A stretch of 39,605 nucleotides of DNA from positions 1 to 39,605 of the forward strand of contig CAZOBN010000029.1 in NCBI GenBank assembly GCA_964577835.1. Reading direction: 5' to 3'. Below the pieces are notes generated by a model. The model was not told the DNA's origin. It ran no database searches and saw nothing but the letters and a program-made list of their open reading frames with translations. Both the position numbers and the translations under genes were made by a program. Numbering within the stretch: position 1 is the stretch's first letter; each line of letters opens with the position of its first letter. Positions 22,057 through 31,263 of this stretch are shown piece by piece. This stretch comes from CAVVYA01 sp964577835. GTDB lineage: Bacteria > Pseudomonadota > Alphaproteobacteria > SMXQ01.

Positions 22057-24426
22057 TCAACCATCGCGGGTGGCGGATTCGAGCCACTCAGCCAAAGCGT
22101 CGAGCGGCGTCCGGTCGCCGTAGAGCGCATCCTTCCGGGCGGCGATGCGCGCCGCGATCTCCTGACGCCAAACAGGATCGCGTCCGAGCCGGGTTGCGAT
22201 CTCGACATACTGGGCCTTATTCCGCGCAATCAGCTCCGTCATGCCGATCATGCCGAGAATGGCAAGCCCATGGCGCGCCCGCATGGTTTCGCCGGCAAGC
22301 GTCACCACGGGCTTGTCGCAGGCGAGCGCCTCGAGCGTGGAATTGCACCCGGCCCAACCGATACTGTCGAGCACCACGTCGGCCTCGCGGTTGAGCGCGA
22401 AGAAATCCTCCTGGCTCAGGCGCGGCAATATGTAAACCCGATTGTCCGAGGATAGGCCGGCGGCGGCGAAGGCACGATAGAGCCGGTCGCTGAAAATCTG
22501 CGTGGCGTACTGTTCCTTGTGGGCGATGAAGAGAAACGCCGCATCGGGCAGCACGCGGGCGATGGCCGGAAAGATATCGTCGTGCTCGGGCACAAGCTTG
22601 AACAGGCTTTGCGCGCACAGGAACAAGGTCTGGCCGTCCGCCTTGAGCTTGCTCACCCGCGCGGGCGGCGAGCCCCAGCGCGCCGGCGGCCGCGGATAGG
22701 CAACCGATAGATTCGGTAGCCGCACCAGCCGCTCGCTGTAGTGGCTATCGGCGTCGGGAGGCTCCATGCCTTCGCTGGACAGGTAATAGTCGATATTGGG
22801 CAGGCCCGAGGTCACCGGATGGCCCCAGGTGGTCGCCTGCACCGGCGCGAGGCGCAAGGCCGACGGAATCTGAGCCCGCGCTTCCATGCCGATATCGAGC
22901 CAGATCAGAACGTCGAGCCGTTCGGCGGCGATGCGCGCCACGAGCTCCTCCTGACTCAGGGTGCCGCACGCGTGATAGGTCGCGTTCCGCTTGAGCCGCT
23001 CGGTGGTTTCGTCCGCCTGGGCAAACAGATGGAACAGGCTGACGGAGAAACGGTCGCGCGGCAGTTCGGTGATCCAGGCGCCGTGGGTCTTGGCCACGCT
23101 GTGGCTGTAAAAATGCGCCGACGCAAAACCGACTCGGAGACGTTCGCCGGGCGCGCGCTTGCGCCTGGCGATCGGCTGCGCATGAGCGGGATACGCCGCC
23201 TCCGCGATGCGCGCGATCAAGCCGCCGAAGCGGCGCTGCAGCGCGACGTCGTTGCGCCCCTGGTAGTGCAGCAGGAAGTCGGTCTTGTATTGCGCGCCGC
23301 GGAGAATGTTCGGCAGATCCGTTTGCGGATGGAGCGGTGTGTCGGCTTCCAGCGCGGCGAGCTGACGGTCGAAGTCCGCGCGGGTTTCCTCGATCTGCGC
23401 CTGGTTTGCGTAGATGATCGGGAGAGTCAGCAGGCGTGACCAGCGCACCAGCCAGTTGCGCCCGTCCCGTTGGAGAACGTCATCGAGAATTCGGCGCCCT
23501 TCGGCCGTGCGCCCCTGGGCCACGATGGCTTCGCCGAGACAGTATTTCGCGTTTTCATTCTGCGGCTGGCGTTCGAGCACGGTGCGAAAGCACGTCTCCG
23601 CCCTGGCGTAAGCGCTGCGCTGATGATGGCAGATGCCCAGATTGTAGAGCGGCATCGCGTTTTTCGGCTGCAGCTCGATCGCTTTTTCGAAGGCCGCGAC
23701 GGATTCGTCCAGCCGGTGACAGTCGCGCAAAATCAGGCCGAGCGTATTGTGCAGGTCCGCGTCATTGGGCGCCCTCGCCAAGCCTTCGCGGCACGCCTGC
23801 TCCGCCTCCGCCAGGCGGTGGCGGAAGTAATGGCCGAGCGCCAGCACGTTGAGCATGTCGGGTCGGCCGGGCGCCGCGCGCAGCACGACCTTGGCGCAGG
23901 CTTCCGCCTCGGAGGACCGCTCCTGCTGCTGAAGCACCTTGGCGAGGCTAGCCATGGCGCCGACATGATTGGGCGCGATGGCGATCGCCTTGCGCAGCCA
24001 AGTTTCCGCTTCGGATAGCCGACCCAGCATCGCGGTGAGGTTGCCGATATCGTTGAAGACCTCGGGATTGCGCGGCTGCCGCTCGGTCGCCTTACGCAGC
24101 AGGTCGTAGCCTTCGTCGAGTCGCCCGGTTTGCGCGGTCAGCACGCCCAGCAAGTGGGGCACTGCCGGGTGATCCGGCTGCTGGGCAATCGCCTGGCGAT
24201 AGATGGTTTCGGCCTCCTGGTAGCGGCCGGACTGGTGGAGCTTGAGGGCTTGCTGAAGTTCGGGGCTTAACACAGGGGCCTGCTGCGGGATCTGGAGCGG
24301 GAGGACGAGGAGTCCGCTTTCTCTACCCCAGGGCGGCGGCGAAGACCAGACCCCGTGCCGCCCTGCACGGGCCCGGGCGACGCCCGGCCGCGCGAAGGAC
24401 TTGACGGAGCGCGCGAAGCGCGTCAT
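22057..24426 (-). CDS. TPR-repeat GT41 (OGT/SPINDLY-like) glycosyltransferase
   Basis: Up to 789 aa. The N-terminal half holds about eight TPR units (for example GRYQEAETIYRQAIAQQPDHP and HRLDESVAAFEKAIELQP). The C-terminal half is a GT41 O-linked GlcNAc-transferase-type domain: LRVGFASAHFYSHSVAKTHG, VQATTWGHPVTSGLPNIDYY, LFLCAQSLFKLVPEHD, ILPRLSQEDFFALN, and the nucleotide-sugar site CNSTLEALACDKPVVTL. Bacterial members glycosylate proteins such as flagellin or adhesins; the target here is unknown. The start is uncertain: the ATG at 24426 adds about 50 atypical residues, and GTG 24273 begins just before the first TPR. It runs against its neighbours and sits in the accessory insert. Confidence 0.88.
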   Translation of the reverse strand: MTRFARSVKSFARPGVARARAGRHGVWSSPPPWGRESGLLVLPLQIPQQAPVLSPELQQALKLHQSGRYQEAETIYRQAIAQQPDHPAVPHLLGVLTAQTGRLDEGYDLLRKATERQPRNPEVFNDIGNLTAMLGRLSEAETWLRKAIAIAPNHVGAMASLAKVLQQQERSSEAEACAKVVLRAAPGRPDMLNVLALGHYFRHRLAEAEQACREGLARAPNDADLHNTLGLILRDCHRLDESVAAFEKAIELQPKNAMPLYNLGICHHQRSAYARAETCFRTVLERQPQNENAKYCLGEAIVAQGRTAEGRRILDDVLQRDGRNWLVRWSRLLTLPIIYANQAQIEETRADFDRQLAALEADTPLHPQTDLPNILRGAQYKTDFLLHYQGRNDVALQRRFGGLIARIAEAAYPAHAQPIARRKRAPGERLRVGFASAHFYSHSVAKTHGAWITELPRDRFSVSLFHLFAQADETTERLKRNATYHACGTLSQEELVARIAAERLDVLIWLDIGMEARAQIPSALRLAPVQATTWGHPVTSGLPNIDYYLSSEGMEPPDADSHYSERLVRLPNLSVAYPRPPARWGSPPARVSKLKADGQTLFLCAQSLFKLVPEHDDIFPAIARVLPDAAFLFIAHKEQYATQIFSDRLYRAFAAAGLSSDNRVYILPRLSQEDFFALNREADVVLDSIGWAGCNSTLEALACDKPVVTLAGETMRARHGLAILGMIGMTELIARNKAQYVEIATRLGRDPVWRQEIAARIAARKDALYGDRTPLDALAEWLESATRDG

Positions 24427-24564
24427 TTGGCAGGGGTCCCGAGATGGCCACCCGCCAGCCCAGCTTTCACCGGCCCAGCTCTCACCGGTTTGCCGCAATG
24501 TCTCTGCCGTCCCCGGCCGCGCGGCGCCTTGGGATCGGGCCCGTTTTGAATTACAAGAATAGCC

Positions 24565-27189
24565 ATGAACACCCCTCCTTCGCCGCAATCCCCGTCCCGC
24601 TACAATTTCCGCGAAACCGAAGCCAAATGGCGCGAGACGTGGGAGAGGCGCGGCGTCTTCAGGGTCCAGGCGGGCAAGGTCGCCGCCGACACCGCGGCCT
24701 ATGCCAAGGACCAGCCGAAATACTACGTGCTGGAGATGTTCCCCTATCCGTCGGGGCGCATCCATATGGGCCATGTGCGCAACTACACCATGGGCGACGT
24801 GGTGGCGCGCACCAAGCGTGCCCAGGGCTTCAACGTGCTGCATCCGATGGGCTGGGATGCCTTCGGCCTGCCGGCGGAAAATGCCGCCATAGAGCGCAAC
24901 ATCCATCCCGGCGAGTGGACCTATTCCAATATCGCCACCATGCGCGGCCAGCTCAAGCTGATGGGCCTGTCGATCGACTGGGACCGCGAGATCGCCACCT
25001 GCCATCCGGAGTATTACCGGCACCAGCAGCGCATGTTCATCGAGTTCCTCGAGGCGGGCCTGGTCTATCGCCGCGAGTCCTGGGTCAACTGGGATCCGGT
25101 GGACAATACGGTGCTCGCCAACGAGCAGGTCATCGACGGCCGCGGCTGGCGCTCGGGCGCCCCGGTCGAGCGCCGCCAGCTCAACCAGTGGTTCTTCCGC
25201 ATCACCGATTTCGCCGAGGATCTGCTCGAAGGGCTGAAATCCCTCGAACGCTGGCCGGCGAAAGTCCGGTTGATGCAGGAGAATTGGATCGGCCGCTCGG
25301 AAGGTGCCACGATCGACTTCGAATTGGTCGGCTGCGAGGACCCGCTCACCGTCTTCACCACGCGCCCCGATACGCTGTTCGGCGCGGCCTTCGTCGCCAT
25401 CGCGCCCGATCATCCGCTGAGCGTCGAGCTGGCCAAGGCCGATCCCGGCCTGGTTTCCTTCATCGAGGAGTGCCGCCGCATGGGCACCACCGAGGAGGCG
25501 ATCGAGAAGGCCGAGAAGCACGGCTACCGCACCAGGCTTGAGGTGCGCCATCCCTTCATGCCGGGCAGGACGCTACCGGTTTATGTCGCCAATTTCGTGC
25601 TCATGGGCTATGGCACCGGCGCCATCTTCGGCTGCCCGGCGCACGACCAGCGCGACCTGGATTTCGCCCGCAAATACAAACTGCCGGTCCTCCCAGTGGT
25701 GATTCCCCCCGGCGAAGATCCGGCCACCTTCGCCATCGGCACCGAGGCCTATACCGGCGACGGCGTGCTGGCGAATTCGGATTTCCTCAACGGCTTGAGC
25801 GTCCCCAACGCCAAGACGGCGGCGATCGCCAAGTTGGAGGAGCTCACGCGCGGCACCGGCACGGTGACCTACCGCCTGCGCGATTGGGGCATTTCACGCC
25901 AGCGCTACTGGGGCTGCCCGATCCCGATCGTCCATTGCGGGACGTGCGGTATCGTCCCGGTACCGGCCGCCGACCTCCCGGTGCGCCTGCCGGAGGATGT
26001 GGATTTCTCCGCCCCCGGCAATCCGCTCGACCGTCACCCGACCTGGAAACATGTCGATTGCCCCAAGTGCGGCGGCAAGGCCACGCGCGACACCGACACG
26101 ATGGATACCTTCGTCGATTCCTCCTGGTATTACGCGCGCTTCTGCGCGCCGCGCGCGGACGAGCCGGTGGACAAGGCGGCGGTCGAATACTGGTTGCCGG
26201 TCGACCAGTACATCGGCGGCGTCGAGCATGCCATCCTGCACCTGCTCTATGCCCGCTTCTTCGCCCGCGCCATGAAGCTGACCGGCCGTCTGCCGGTGGC
26301 GGAGCCCTTCGCCGGCCTGTTCACCCAGGGCATGGTGTGCCACGAGACCTACAAGGATGCGGCCGGTAAATGGCTGTTTCCCGAGGATGTCGAGAAGCGC
26401 GCCGATGGCAGCGCCGCAATGGTCAAGGGCGGCGGTGCGGTGACCGTCGGACGCTCCGAAGCCATGAGCAAATCGAAGAAGAACGTGGTCGATCCGGAAA
26501 CCATCATCCGCGACTACGGTGCCGATACGGCGCGCTGGTTCATGCTGTCGGACAGTCCGCCGGAGCGCGACATCGAATGGACCACCGGCGGCGTCGACGG
26601 TGCCTTCCGCCATGTCAACCGCCTGTGGCGCACGGTCGCCGAGGCGCGTGACGTCATTCCCGCGCCCGGCACCGCCATGCCCGATTCCTTCGGGGGGGCC
26701 GCTTTGGCGCTGCGCCGCGCCACCCACAAAACCGTGGCCGGCGTCACCGAGGACATCGACCGCTTCCACTTCAACCGGGCGGTCGCCCGGCTCTACGAAT
26801 TCACCAACGCCATTCTGGACGCCGACGACGAAGGCGGCCAGGATATGCTGTGGGCGCGCCGTGAAGCGCTCGAAGCGCTGGTGCGCCTGACGGGACCGAT
26901 GATGCCCCATTTGGCCGAGGAGCTATGGCACATGCTGGGTCATGAAAGCCTGTTGGCGGAGACGCCGTGGCCGGTGGCCGACGCGGCACTGACGCGCGAC
27001 GACAGCGTGAAGGTCGCCGTGCAGGTCAACGGCAAGATGCGCGGCACCATAGAATTGCCGCGCGACGCCGCCCAGGCCGAAGCCGAGGCCGTGGCCCTCA
27101 GCCTGCCCACCGTGGCCGCCGCCATGGCCGGCAAGCCGCCGCGCAAGGTTATCGTCGTGCCCAACCGCATCATCAACGTGGTGGTCTGA
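24565..27189 (+). CDS. leuS: Leucyl-tRNA synthetase
   Basis: An 874-aa class I synthetase that charges tRNA-Leu. The HIGH motif is HMGH (67-70) in YPSGRIHMGHVRNYTMGDVV. The CP1 editing domain shows TRPDTLFGAAFVAIAPDHPL and the zinc-type knuckle CPKCGGKATRDTDTMDTF. The KMSKS loop is AMSKSKKN (633-637). The anticodon-binding region and the C-terminal VQVNGKMRG segment are also present. Length is normal. lptE follows after a single base, and holA after that, so the three form an operon. Confidence 0.97.
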   Translation: MNTPPSPQSPSRYNFRETEAKWRETWERRGVFRVQAGKVAADTAAYAKDQPKYYVLEMFPYPSGRIHMGHVRNYTMGDVVARTKRAQGFNVLHPMGWDAFGLPAENAAIERNIHPGEWTYSNIATMRGQLKLMGLSIDWDREIATCHPEYYRHQQRMFIEFLEAGLVYRRESWVNWDPVDNTVLANEQVIDGRGWRSGAPVERRQLNQWFFRITDFAEDLLEGLKSLERWPAKVRLMQENWIGRSEGATIDFELVGCEDPLTVFTTRPDTLFGAAFVAIAPDHPLSVELAKADPGLVSFIEECRRMGTTEEAIEKAEKHGYRTRLEVRHPFMPGRTLPVYVANFVLMGYGTGAIFGCPAHDQRDLDFARKYKLPVLPVVIPPGEDPATFAIGTEAYTGDGVLANSDFLNGLSVPNAKTAAIAKLEELTRGTGTVTYRLRDWGISRQRYWGCPIPIVHCGTCGIVPVPAADLPVRLPEDVDFSAPGNPLDRHPTWKHVDCPKCGGKATRDTDTMDTFVDSSWYYARFCAPRADEPVDKAAVEYWLPVDQYIGGVEHAILHLLYARFFARAMKLTGRLPVAEPFAGLFTQGMVCHETYKDAAGKWLFPEDVEKRADGSAAMVKGGGAVTVGRSEAMSKSKKNVVDPETIIRDYGADTARWFMLSDSPPERDIEWTTGGVDGAFRHVNRLWRTVAEARDVIPAPGTAMPDSFGGAALALRRATHKTVAGVTEDIDRFHFNRAVARLYEFTNAILDADDEGGQDMLWARREALEALVRLTGPMMPHLAEELWHMLGHESLLAETPWPVADAALTRDDSVKVAVQVNGKMRGTIELPRDAAQAEAEAVALSLPTVAAAMAGKPPRKVIVVPNRIINVVV

Positions 27190-27190
27190 C

Positions 27191-27730
27191 ATGCAGCCCA
27201 GACGACCCTCCCCGTTTCGCCCCATCGTTCTCGGGCTGTTTCTGTTCGGCCTCGCCGCCTGCGGGTTTCAGCCGCTCTATGGCGACCGCGGCGTCCGCTC
27301 GGTCTCCAGCGACGAATTGGCGGCGGTTCAGATCGACCTGATCAGGGATCGCGAGGGGCAGATGCTGCGCAACGAACTGCTCGACCGGTTTCAGCCGGCC
27401 GGCGGCGCCGTGAAGCCGCTCTATGGTCTGTCGGTCGCTTTGCAGACCAGTCGCGCGGCGCTCGGCATCCGCACCGACGAAACCGCCAGCCGGGCGAACC
27501 TGACCATCCTGGCCAGCTACGTGGTGCGCGACATTGCAACGGGAGCGGTTCTGTTTCAAGGCCAGGGACGTTCGATCAACGGCTTCGATATTCTCGATTC
27601 GGATTTCGCCACGACCAGCAGCGAAGCCGATGCGATACGGCGCGCCGTCTACGATCTCAGCGAGCAGATCACGACGCGCGTCTCGATCGCGCTCGCCAAA
27701 TACAAAACCGCGAAAACCGCGCGGCCGTGA
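27191..27730 (+). CDS. lptE: LPS-assembly lipoprotein LptE
   Basis: A 179-aa outer-membrane lipoprotein, the plug partner of the LPS translocon LptD. The lipobox is LFGLAAC with the lipidated cysteine C24, followed by GFQPLYGDRG, the typical LptE start. The rest (ELLDRFQPAGG, YGLSVALQTSRAALG, ASYVVRDIATGAVLFQGQGRS, RRAVYDLSEQITTRVS) fits the alphaproteobacterial form. It lies one base after leuS. Confidence 0.9.
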   Translation: MQPRRPSPFRPIVLGLFLFGLAACGFQPLYGDRGVRSVSSDELAAVQIDLIRDREGQMLRNELLDRFQPAGGAVKPLYGLSVALQTSRAALGIRTDETASRANLTILASYVVRDIATGAVLFQGQGRSINGFDILDSDFATTSSEADAIRRAVYDLSEQITTRVSIALAKYKTAKTARP

Positions 27731-27761
27731 CAGCACGGAGGGCGGCGCTTCAGGCCAGGTC

Positions 27762-28802
27762 ATGGTGAAGATCTCCCCAGCCCGCGCCGATGCCTTCGTC
27801 CGCAAGCCCGATGGGACGATTCGCGCCGTGCTGGTCTATGGCCCCGATGCCGGCCTGGTGCGCGAGCGCGCGGAGACCCTGGTCAAGAGCGTCGCCGGCA
27901 GCCTGGACGATCCGTTCCGCACCCGTGAAGTGACCCTCGCGGATCTTAAGGACGATCCGGCCTTGCTGCGCGACGAGGCCAATGCCCTCTCGCTCACCGG
28001 CGGCCGTCGCGTCGTGCGGCTGCGCAACGCGACCGATTCGCTCGCCGCGATGCTGGAAGAGATGCTGACCGATTCGACCGCCGTCGGCGCGCTCGTCGTC
28101 ATCGAGGCTGGCAACCTCGCTCCGCGTTCGAGCCTGCGCGTCCTGTTCGAGGAAGGCGCGGCGGCGGCGGCGATTCCTTGTTACCTCGATGACGAATCGA
28201 CGCTCGCCGACGTCATCGAACGGAGCCTGCGCCAGCGCGGTCTTTCCGTCGCGCCCGATGCGTTGGAGTTTCTCGCCAGCCACCTCGGCGGCGATCGCAT
28301 GATCACGCGCAGCGAGCTCGACAAGCTGGCGCTCTATGCGGCGGAACGCAAGACCGTGACGCTGGAGGATGCCGAAGCCTGCATCGGCGATTCTTCCGAG
28401 CGCGGCATCGACGACCTCGCCACGGCTTTGACAGCCGGCGATCAGGCGCTGCTCGACCGCACCTATGAGCGCGTGCTGCACGAGGGCGCCAATCCGATTC
28501 AGATTCTGCGCCTGATGCAACGCCATTTTGAACGGTTGCACTATGTCGCTGGCAAGACCCGGGCAGGCGGCAATCTGGACGCGGTGATGAAAACGCTGCG
28601 CCCGCCGGTGTTTTTCAAGGCCGTGCCGGCATTCAAGGCGGCGATTCGCCAATGGCCCACCGAGCGCATCGGCCAGGCCATGGAGCTGTTGCTCAAGGCC
28701 GAGATGGACTGCAAGACCACGGGCATGCCGAGCGAACTGATCTGCGGCCGCGTGCTGATGCAGATCGCCGGCGCGGCGCGCCGGTCCGCGCAAGCGCGAT
28801 AG
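27762..28802 (+). CDS. holA: DNA polymerase III subunit delta
   Basis: A 346-aa clamp-loader subunit that opens the beta sliding clamp during replication. The start MVKISPARADAFVRKPDG and the following VLVYGPDAGLVRERAETL are the usual HolA beginning. Later segments VVRLRNATD, ALEFLASHLGGDRMITRSELDKLALY and NPIQILRLMQRHFERLHYVAG match the domain II/III collar region. The ATG at 27762 lies 31 bp after lptE. Its 3' end faces parB, 29 bp away. Confidence 0.93.
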   Translation: MVKISPARADAFVRKPDGTIRAVLVYGPDAGLVRERAETLVKSVAGSLDDPFRTREVTLADLKDDPALLRDEANALSLTGGRRVVRLRNATDSLAAMLEEMLTDSTAVGALVVIEAGNLAPRSSLRVLFEEGAAAAAIPCYLDDESTLADVIERSLRQRGLSVAPDALEFLASHLGGDRMITRSELDKLALYAAERKTVTLEDAEACIGDSSERGIDDLATALTAGDQALLDRTYERVLHEGANPIQILRLMQRHFERLHYVAGKTRAGGNLDAVMKTLRPPVFFKAVPAFKAAIRQWPTERIGQAMELLLKAEMDCKTTGMPSELICGRVLMQIAGAARRSAQAR

Positions 28803-28831
28803 CAACCCGGACCAATAAACGGATGCCGCCG

Positions 28832-29758
28832 TCAGTCGTGGCGACCGGGCTGTTTCTTCAGTCGCCGCAGCACATCGTCGAGCTGATCGAGGGTCTGATA
28901 GTGGACCGTCAGTTCGCCGGCGCCGCCGCGAAACGAGATCGACACCTTCAGGCCCAGGAGATTGGAGAGGTCGCGTTCGAGCGCCAGGGTGTTGCTGTCC
29001 TTGGGCTGCGACGGCGGTGGCGGCGCCTTGGCCGGTTTCGTCGGCGAGCGCGCCGCCTGAATTAGTTTTTCGGTCTGCCGCACATTGAGGCCTTGCCTGA
29101 CCACGTCGCGCGCGATGGCTTCCGCATCGTCGACGCCGACCAACGCGCGGGCGTGCCCAGGGGTGAGTTCGCCGCCTTCCACCATCTCGCGCACGGTATT
29201 CGGCAGCGACAGCAGGCGCATCATGTTGGCGACGTGGCTGCGGCTTTTGCCCACGGCCTTCGCCAGATCTTCCTGGGTGTGTTGGAATTCCTCCATCAGC
29301 CGGCGGTAGCCTTCCGCCTCTTCGATGGCGTTGAGGTTTTCGCGCTGGATGTTTTCGACCAGTGCGATTTCGAGAGCTTCTCGATCGGCGAGCTCGCGGA
29401 TGGTGACCGGCACTTCGTGCAATTGCGCGAGCTGCGCGGCGCGCCAGCGACGCTCGCCGGCGACAATCTCGTAGGCGTTCGGCTCGTTGGGCAGACGGCG
29501 CACCAGGATGGGCTGCAGGATGCCTTTCTCACGCACCGAATCGACGAGAGCCTGAATCTGCGTCGGATCGAAATTGTGACGCGGCTGGAAACGTCCCGGA
29601 CGGAGGAACTCGATCGGCACCATTTTCAACGGCCGAATTCGATCGATCTCCGCATTATCGGCCGCCTGCGTTTCCTCGCCGAACAGCGCGGCCAGCCCAC
29701 GGCCGAGATTCTGCCGGCCGGCTTGACGCGTTTTCCTGGTGTCACCCTCGTCGGTCAT
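28832..29758 (-). CDS. parB: Chromosome-partitioning protein ParB
   Basis: A 308-aa CTPase/DNA-binding protein that loads at parS and spreads to form the partition complex. It shows LGRGLAALFGE near the N-terminus (the ParA-contact region), the CTP-binding ParB/Srx domain with GERRWRAAQ (101-109) and ENIQRENLNAIEEA, and a helix-turn-helix TQEDLAKAVGKSRSHVANMMRLL. The C-terminal dimer domain ends VHYQTLDQLDDVLRRLKK. Its start overlaps parA by 17 bp. Three parS sites lie within 3.5 kb upstream in the same cluster. Confidence 0.96.
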   Translation of the reverse strand: MTDEGDTRKTRQAGRQNLGRGLAALFGEETQAADNAEIDRIRPLKMVPIEFLRPGRFQPRHNFDPTQIQALVDSVREKGILQPILVRRLPNEPNAYEIVAGERRWRAAQLAQLHEVPVTIRELADREALEIALVENIQRENLNAIEEAEGYRRLMEEFQHTQEDLAKAVGKSRSHVANMMRLLSLPNTVREMVEGGELTPGHARALVGVDDAEAIARDVVRQGLNVRQTEKLIQAARSPTKPAKAPPPPSQPKDSNTLALERDLSNLLGLKVSISFRGGAGELTVHYQTLDQLDDVLRRLKKQPGRHD

Positions 29759-30608
29759 GCGGCTCCCCCTGCTGCTCGCGCTGCAGCACTTCTTTCGCCA
29801 GATGAATGTAGGCTTGCGAGCCCGCGCAGCGCAGATCGTAGAGCAGGATCGGCTTGCCGTGCGACGGCGCCTCGGACACGCGGACATTGCGCGGGATGAC
29901 GGTGTTGTAGACCTTCGCGCCCAGGAAGCCGCGCACGTCGGCGGAAACCATCTCGCTGAGGTTGTTGCGCGCATCGAACATGGTGAGCACCACGCCCTGC
30001 AGCTCGAGCGACGGATTGAGGCTGCGCTTGACGCGCTCGATGGTCTTGAGCAGATGGCTCAGGCCTTCGAGGGCGAAGAACTCGCATTGCAGCGGCACGA
30101 GCACGGAATCGGCCGCGACCAGGGCATTGAGCGTCAGCAGCCCGAGCGCGGGCGGACAATCGATCAGGACATAGTCGTAGAGCGCGCGGACCCGGCCGAT
30201 GGAATCCCGCAGGCGGTATTCCCGCCTTTCCATGTCTATAAGGTCTAGCTCACCACCAGCTAGATCGACAGTGCTTGGCACTACATCGAGGCCCGGGACC
30301 CCGCTTTGCACATGACAGTCGGCCAGACCGTAGCGTCCGAGCAGCATGTCGTAGCTGCCGCGCTGGCGCTGATCGTGGCCGATGCCGAGCCCCGTGCTGG
30401 CATTGCCCTGCGGATCTAAATCCACAACCAGAACGCGGGTGCCGATCGCCGCCAAGGCGGTCGCCAGATTGATGGCCGTCGTGGTCTTGCCGACACCGCC
30501 CTTTTGATTGGCGACAGCGATAATGCGCGCCTGCCGCAAGGTTTGCGGGGCTTCTTTGGGGCTCTGTTCGGAAGGGCCGGCGACAGGGCTAGTCAATTGA
30601 TCAGACAC
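29742..30608 (-). CDS. parA: Chromosome-partitioning ATPase ParA
   Basis: A 288-aa Walker-type ATPase that moves ParB-parS complexes over the nucleoid. It has the deviant Walker A motif KGGVGKTT (K36 signature lysine, K41), VLVVDLDPQGNASTGLG (Walker A'), DYVLIDCPPALGLLTLNAL (Walker B) and PRNVRVSEAPSHGKPILLYD. It overlaps rsmG by 8 bp and parB by 17 bp, so the genes are tightly coupled. Confidence 0.97.
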   Translation of the reverse strand: MSDQLTSPVAGPSEQSPKEAPQTLRQARIIAVANQKGGVGKTTTAINLATALAAIGTRVLVVDLDPQGNASTGLGIGHDQRQRGSYDMLLGRYGLADCHVQSGVPGLDVVPSTVDLAGGELDLIDMERREYRLRDSIGRVRALYDYVLIDCPPALGLLTLNALVAADSVLVPLQCEFFALEGLSHLLKTIERVKRSLNPSLELQGVVLTMFDARNNLSEMVSADVRGFLGAKVYNTVIPRNVRVSEAPSHGKPILLYDLRCAGSQAYIHLAKEVLQREQQGEPHDRRG

Positions 30609-31263
30609 GGGAAAATTCCCTAAGACGCAGGATGACCCCAGTCGGGCCGGAGCGGCTGGGCCATCGATCGGCGGTCATTGTCCATGTTTTGCCCGCGGCG
30701 GTCAATTCGTCCTCGGCCGCCAGCCCTTTTAAGAACAGGCATTGGCCATCCGGCGGGAGAAACGGGGCTGCGTAATCCACAAGTTTATCCAGGGGGGCCA
30801 AGGCGCGGGCGGTCACCACGTCGGCGCTCAGCGGGCCAAGGTCTTCTAACCGTTCGTTGTGCACCTGGACGGGTGCAGCGGTCTCCCGGGCTACCGCCGA
30901 AAGGAACGTCGCCTTGCGGCTGTCGGATTCGGCGAGGTGGACGGACCATTGGCGCCCCTGCTCCAATCCCAGAATCGCCAAGACCAAACCCGGAAATCCG
31001 GCGCCCGAGCCCATGTCGAGGATGGTGATCGGCCTGTCGGCAGGAATCAGCTCCGCGAGTTGAGCGGAATCGAGGAAATGTCGGCGCCATAGATCGACAA
31101 GGCTATCCCCGCTGACCAGGTTGATCGCCGTATTCCATTTCCGCAGGAGCGCGGCATAGGTCGCGAGGCGCGCCATTGTTTCACGTGAAACATGAACTTC
31201 CTCGGCAAACGCCTCGGGCGTCAGCGGCGCCTCGCGATCAGGCCGATTTGCGGATTTCGCCAC
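30601..31263 (-). CDS. rsmG: 16S rRNA (guanine-N7) methyltransferase RsmG
   Basis: A 220-aa SAM-dependent enzyme that methylates G527 of 16S rRNA. The SAM loop is ILDMGSGAGFPGLVLAI (about 81-97), with WNTAINLV and RHFLDSAQL before it and VVTARALAPLDKLVDYA after. Unusually, codons 24-29 (HVSRET) are formed by a perfect parS site, so this stretch serves as both protein code and partition site. It overlaps mnmG by 26 bp and parA by 8 bp. Confidence 0.95.
   Translation of the reverse strand: MAKSANRPDREAPLTPEAFAEEVHVSRETMARLATYAALLRKWNTAINLVSGDSLVDLWRRHFLDSAQLAELIPADRPITILDMGSGAGFPGLVLAILGLEQGRQWSVHLAESDSRKATFLSAVARETAAPVQVHNERLEDLGPLSADVVTARALAPLDKLVDYAAPFLPPDGQCLFLKGLAAEDELTAAGKTWTMTADRWPSRSGPTGVILRLREFSRV
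31177..31192. promoter_or_regulatory. parS site 1 (perfect)
   Basis: TGTTTCACGTGAAACA, the exact 16-bp parS palindrome, inside the 5' part of rsmG. ParB binds it to nucleate the partition complex. Confidence 0.95.

Noticed and set aside
22217..24018. Several plus-strand frames opposite the GT41 gene
   Set aside because: Reverse-strand shadows without family features; the minus-strand frame has clear TPR and GT41 motifs.
24529..24557. TTGGGA-N17-TACAAG as a leuS promoter
   Set aside because: Only 4 of 6 matches in each box and the start would fall at the ATG; too weak to list as a feature.
24427..25551. Extension of the GT41 protein by 375 residues through leuS
   Set aside because: The extra part is antisense to the leuS 5' end and has no TPR similarity.
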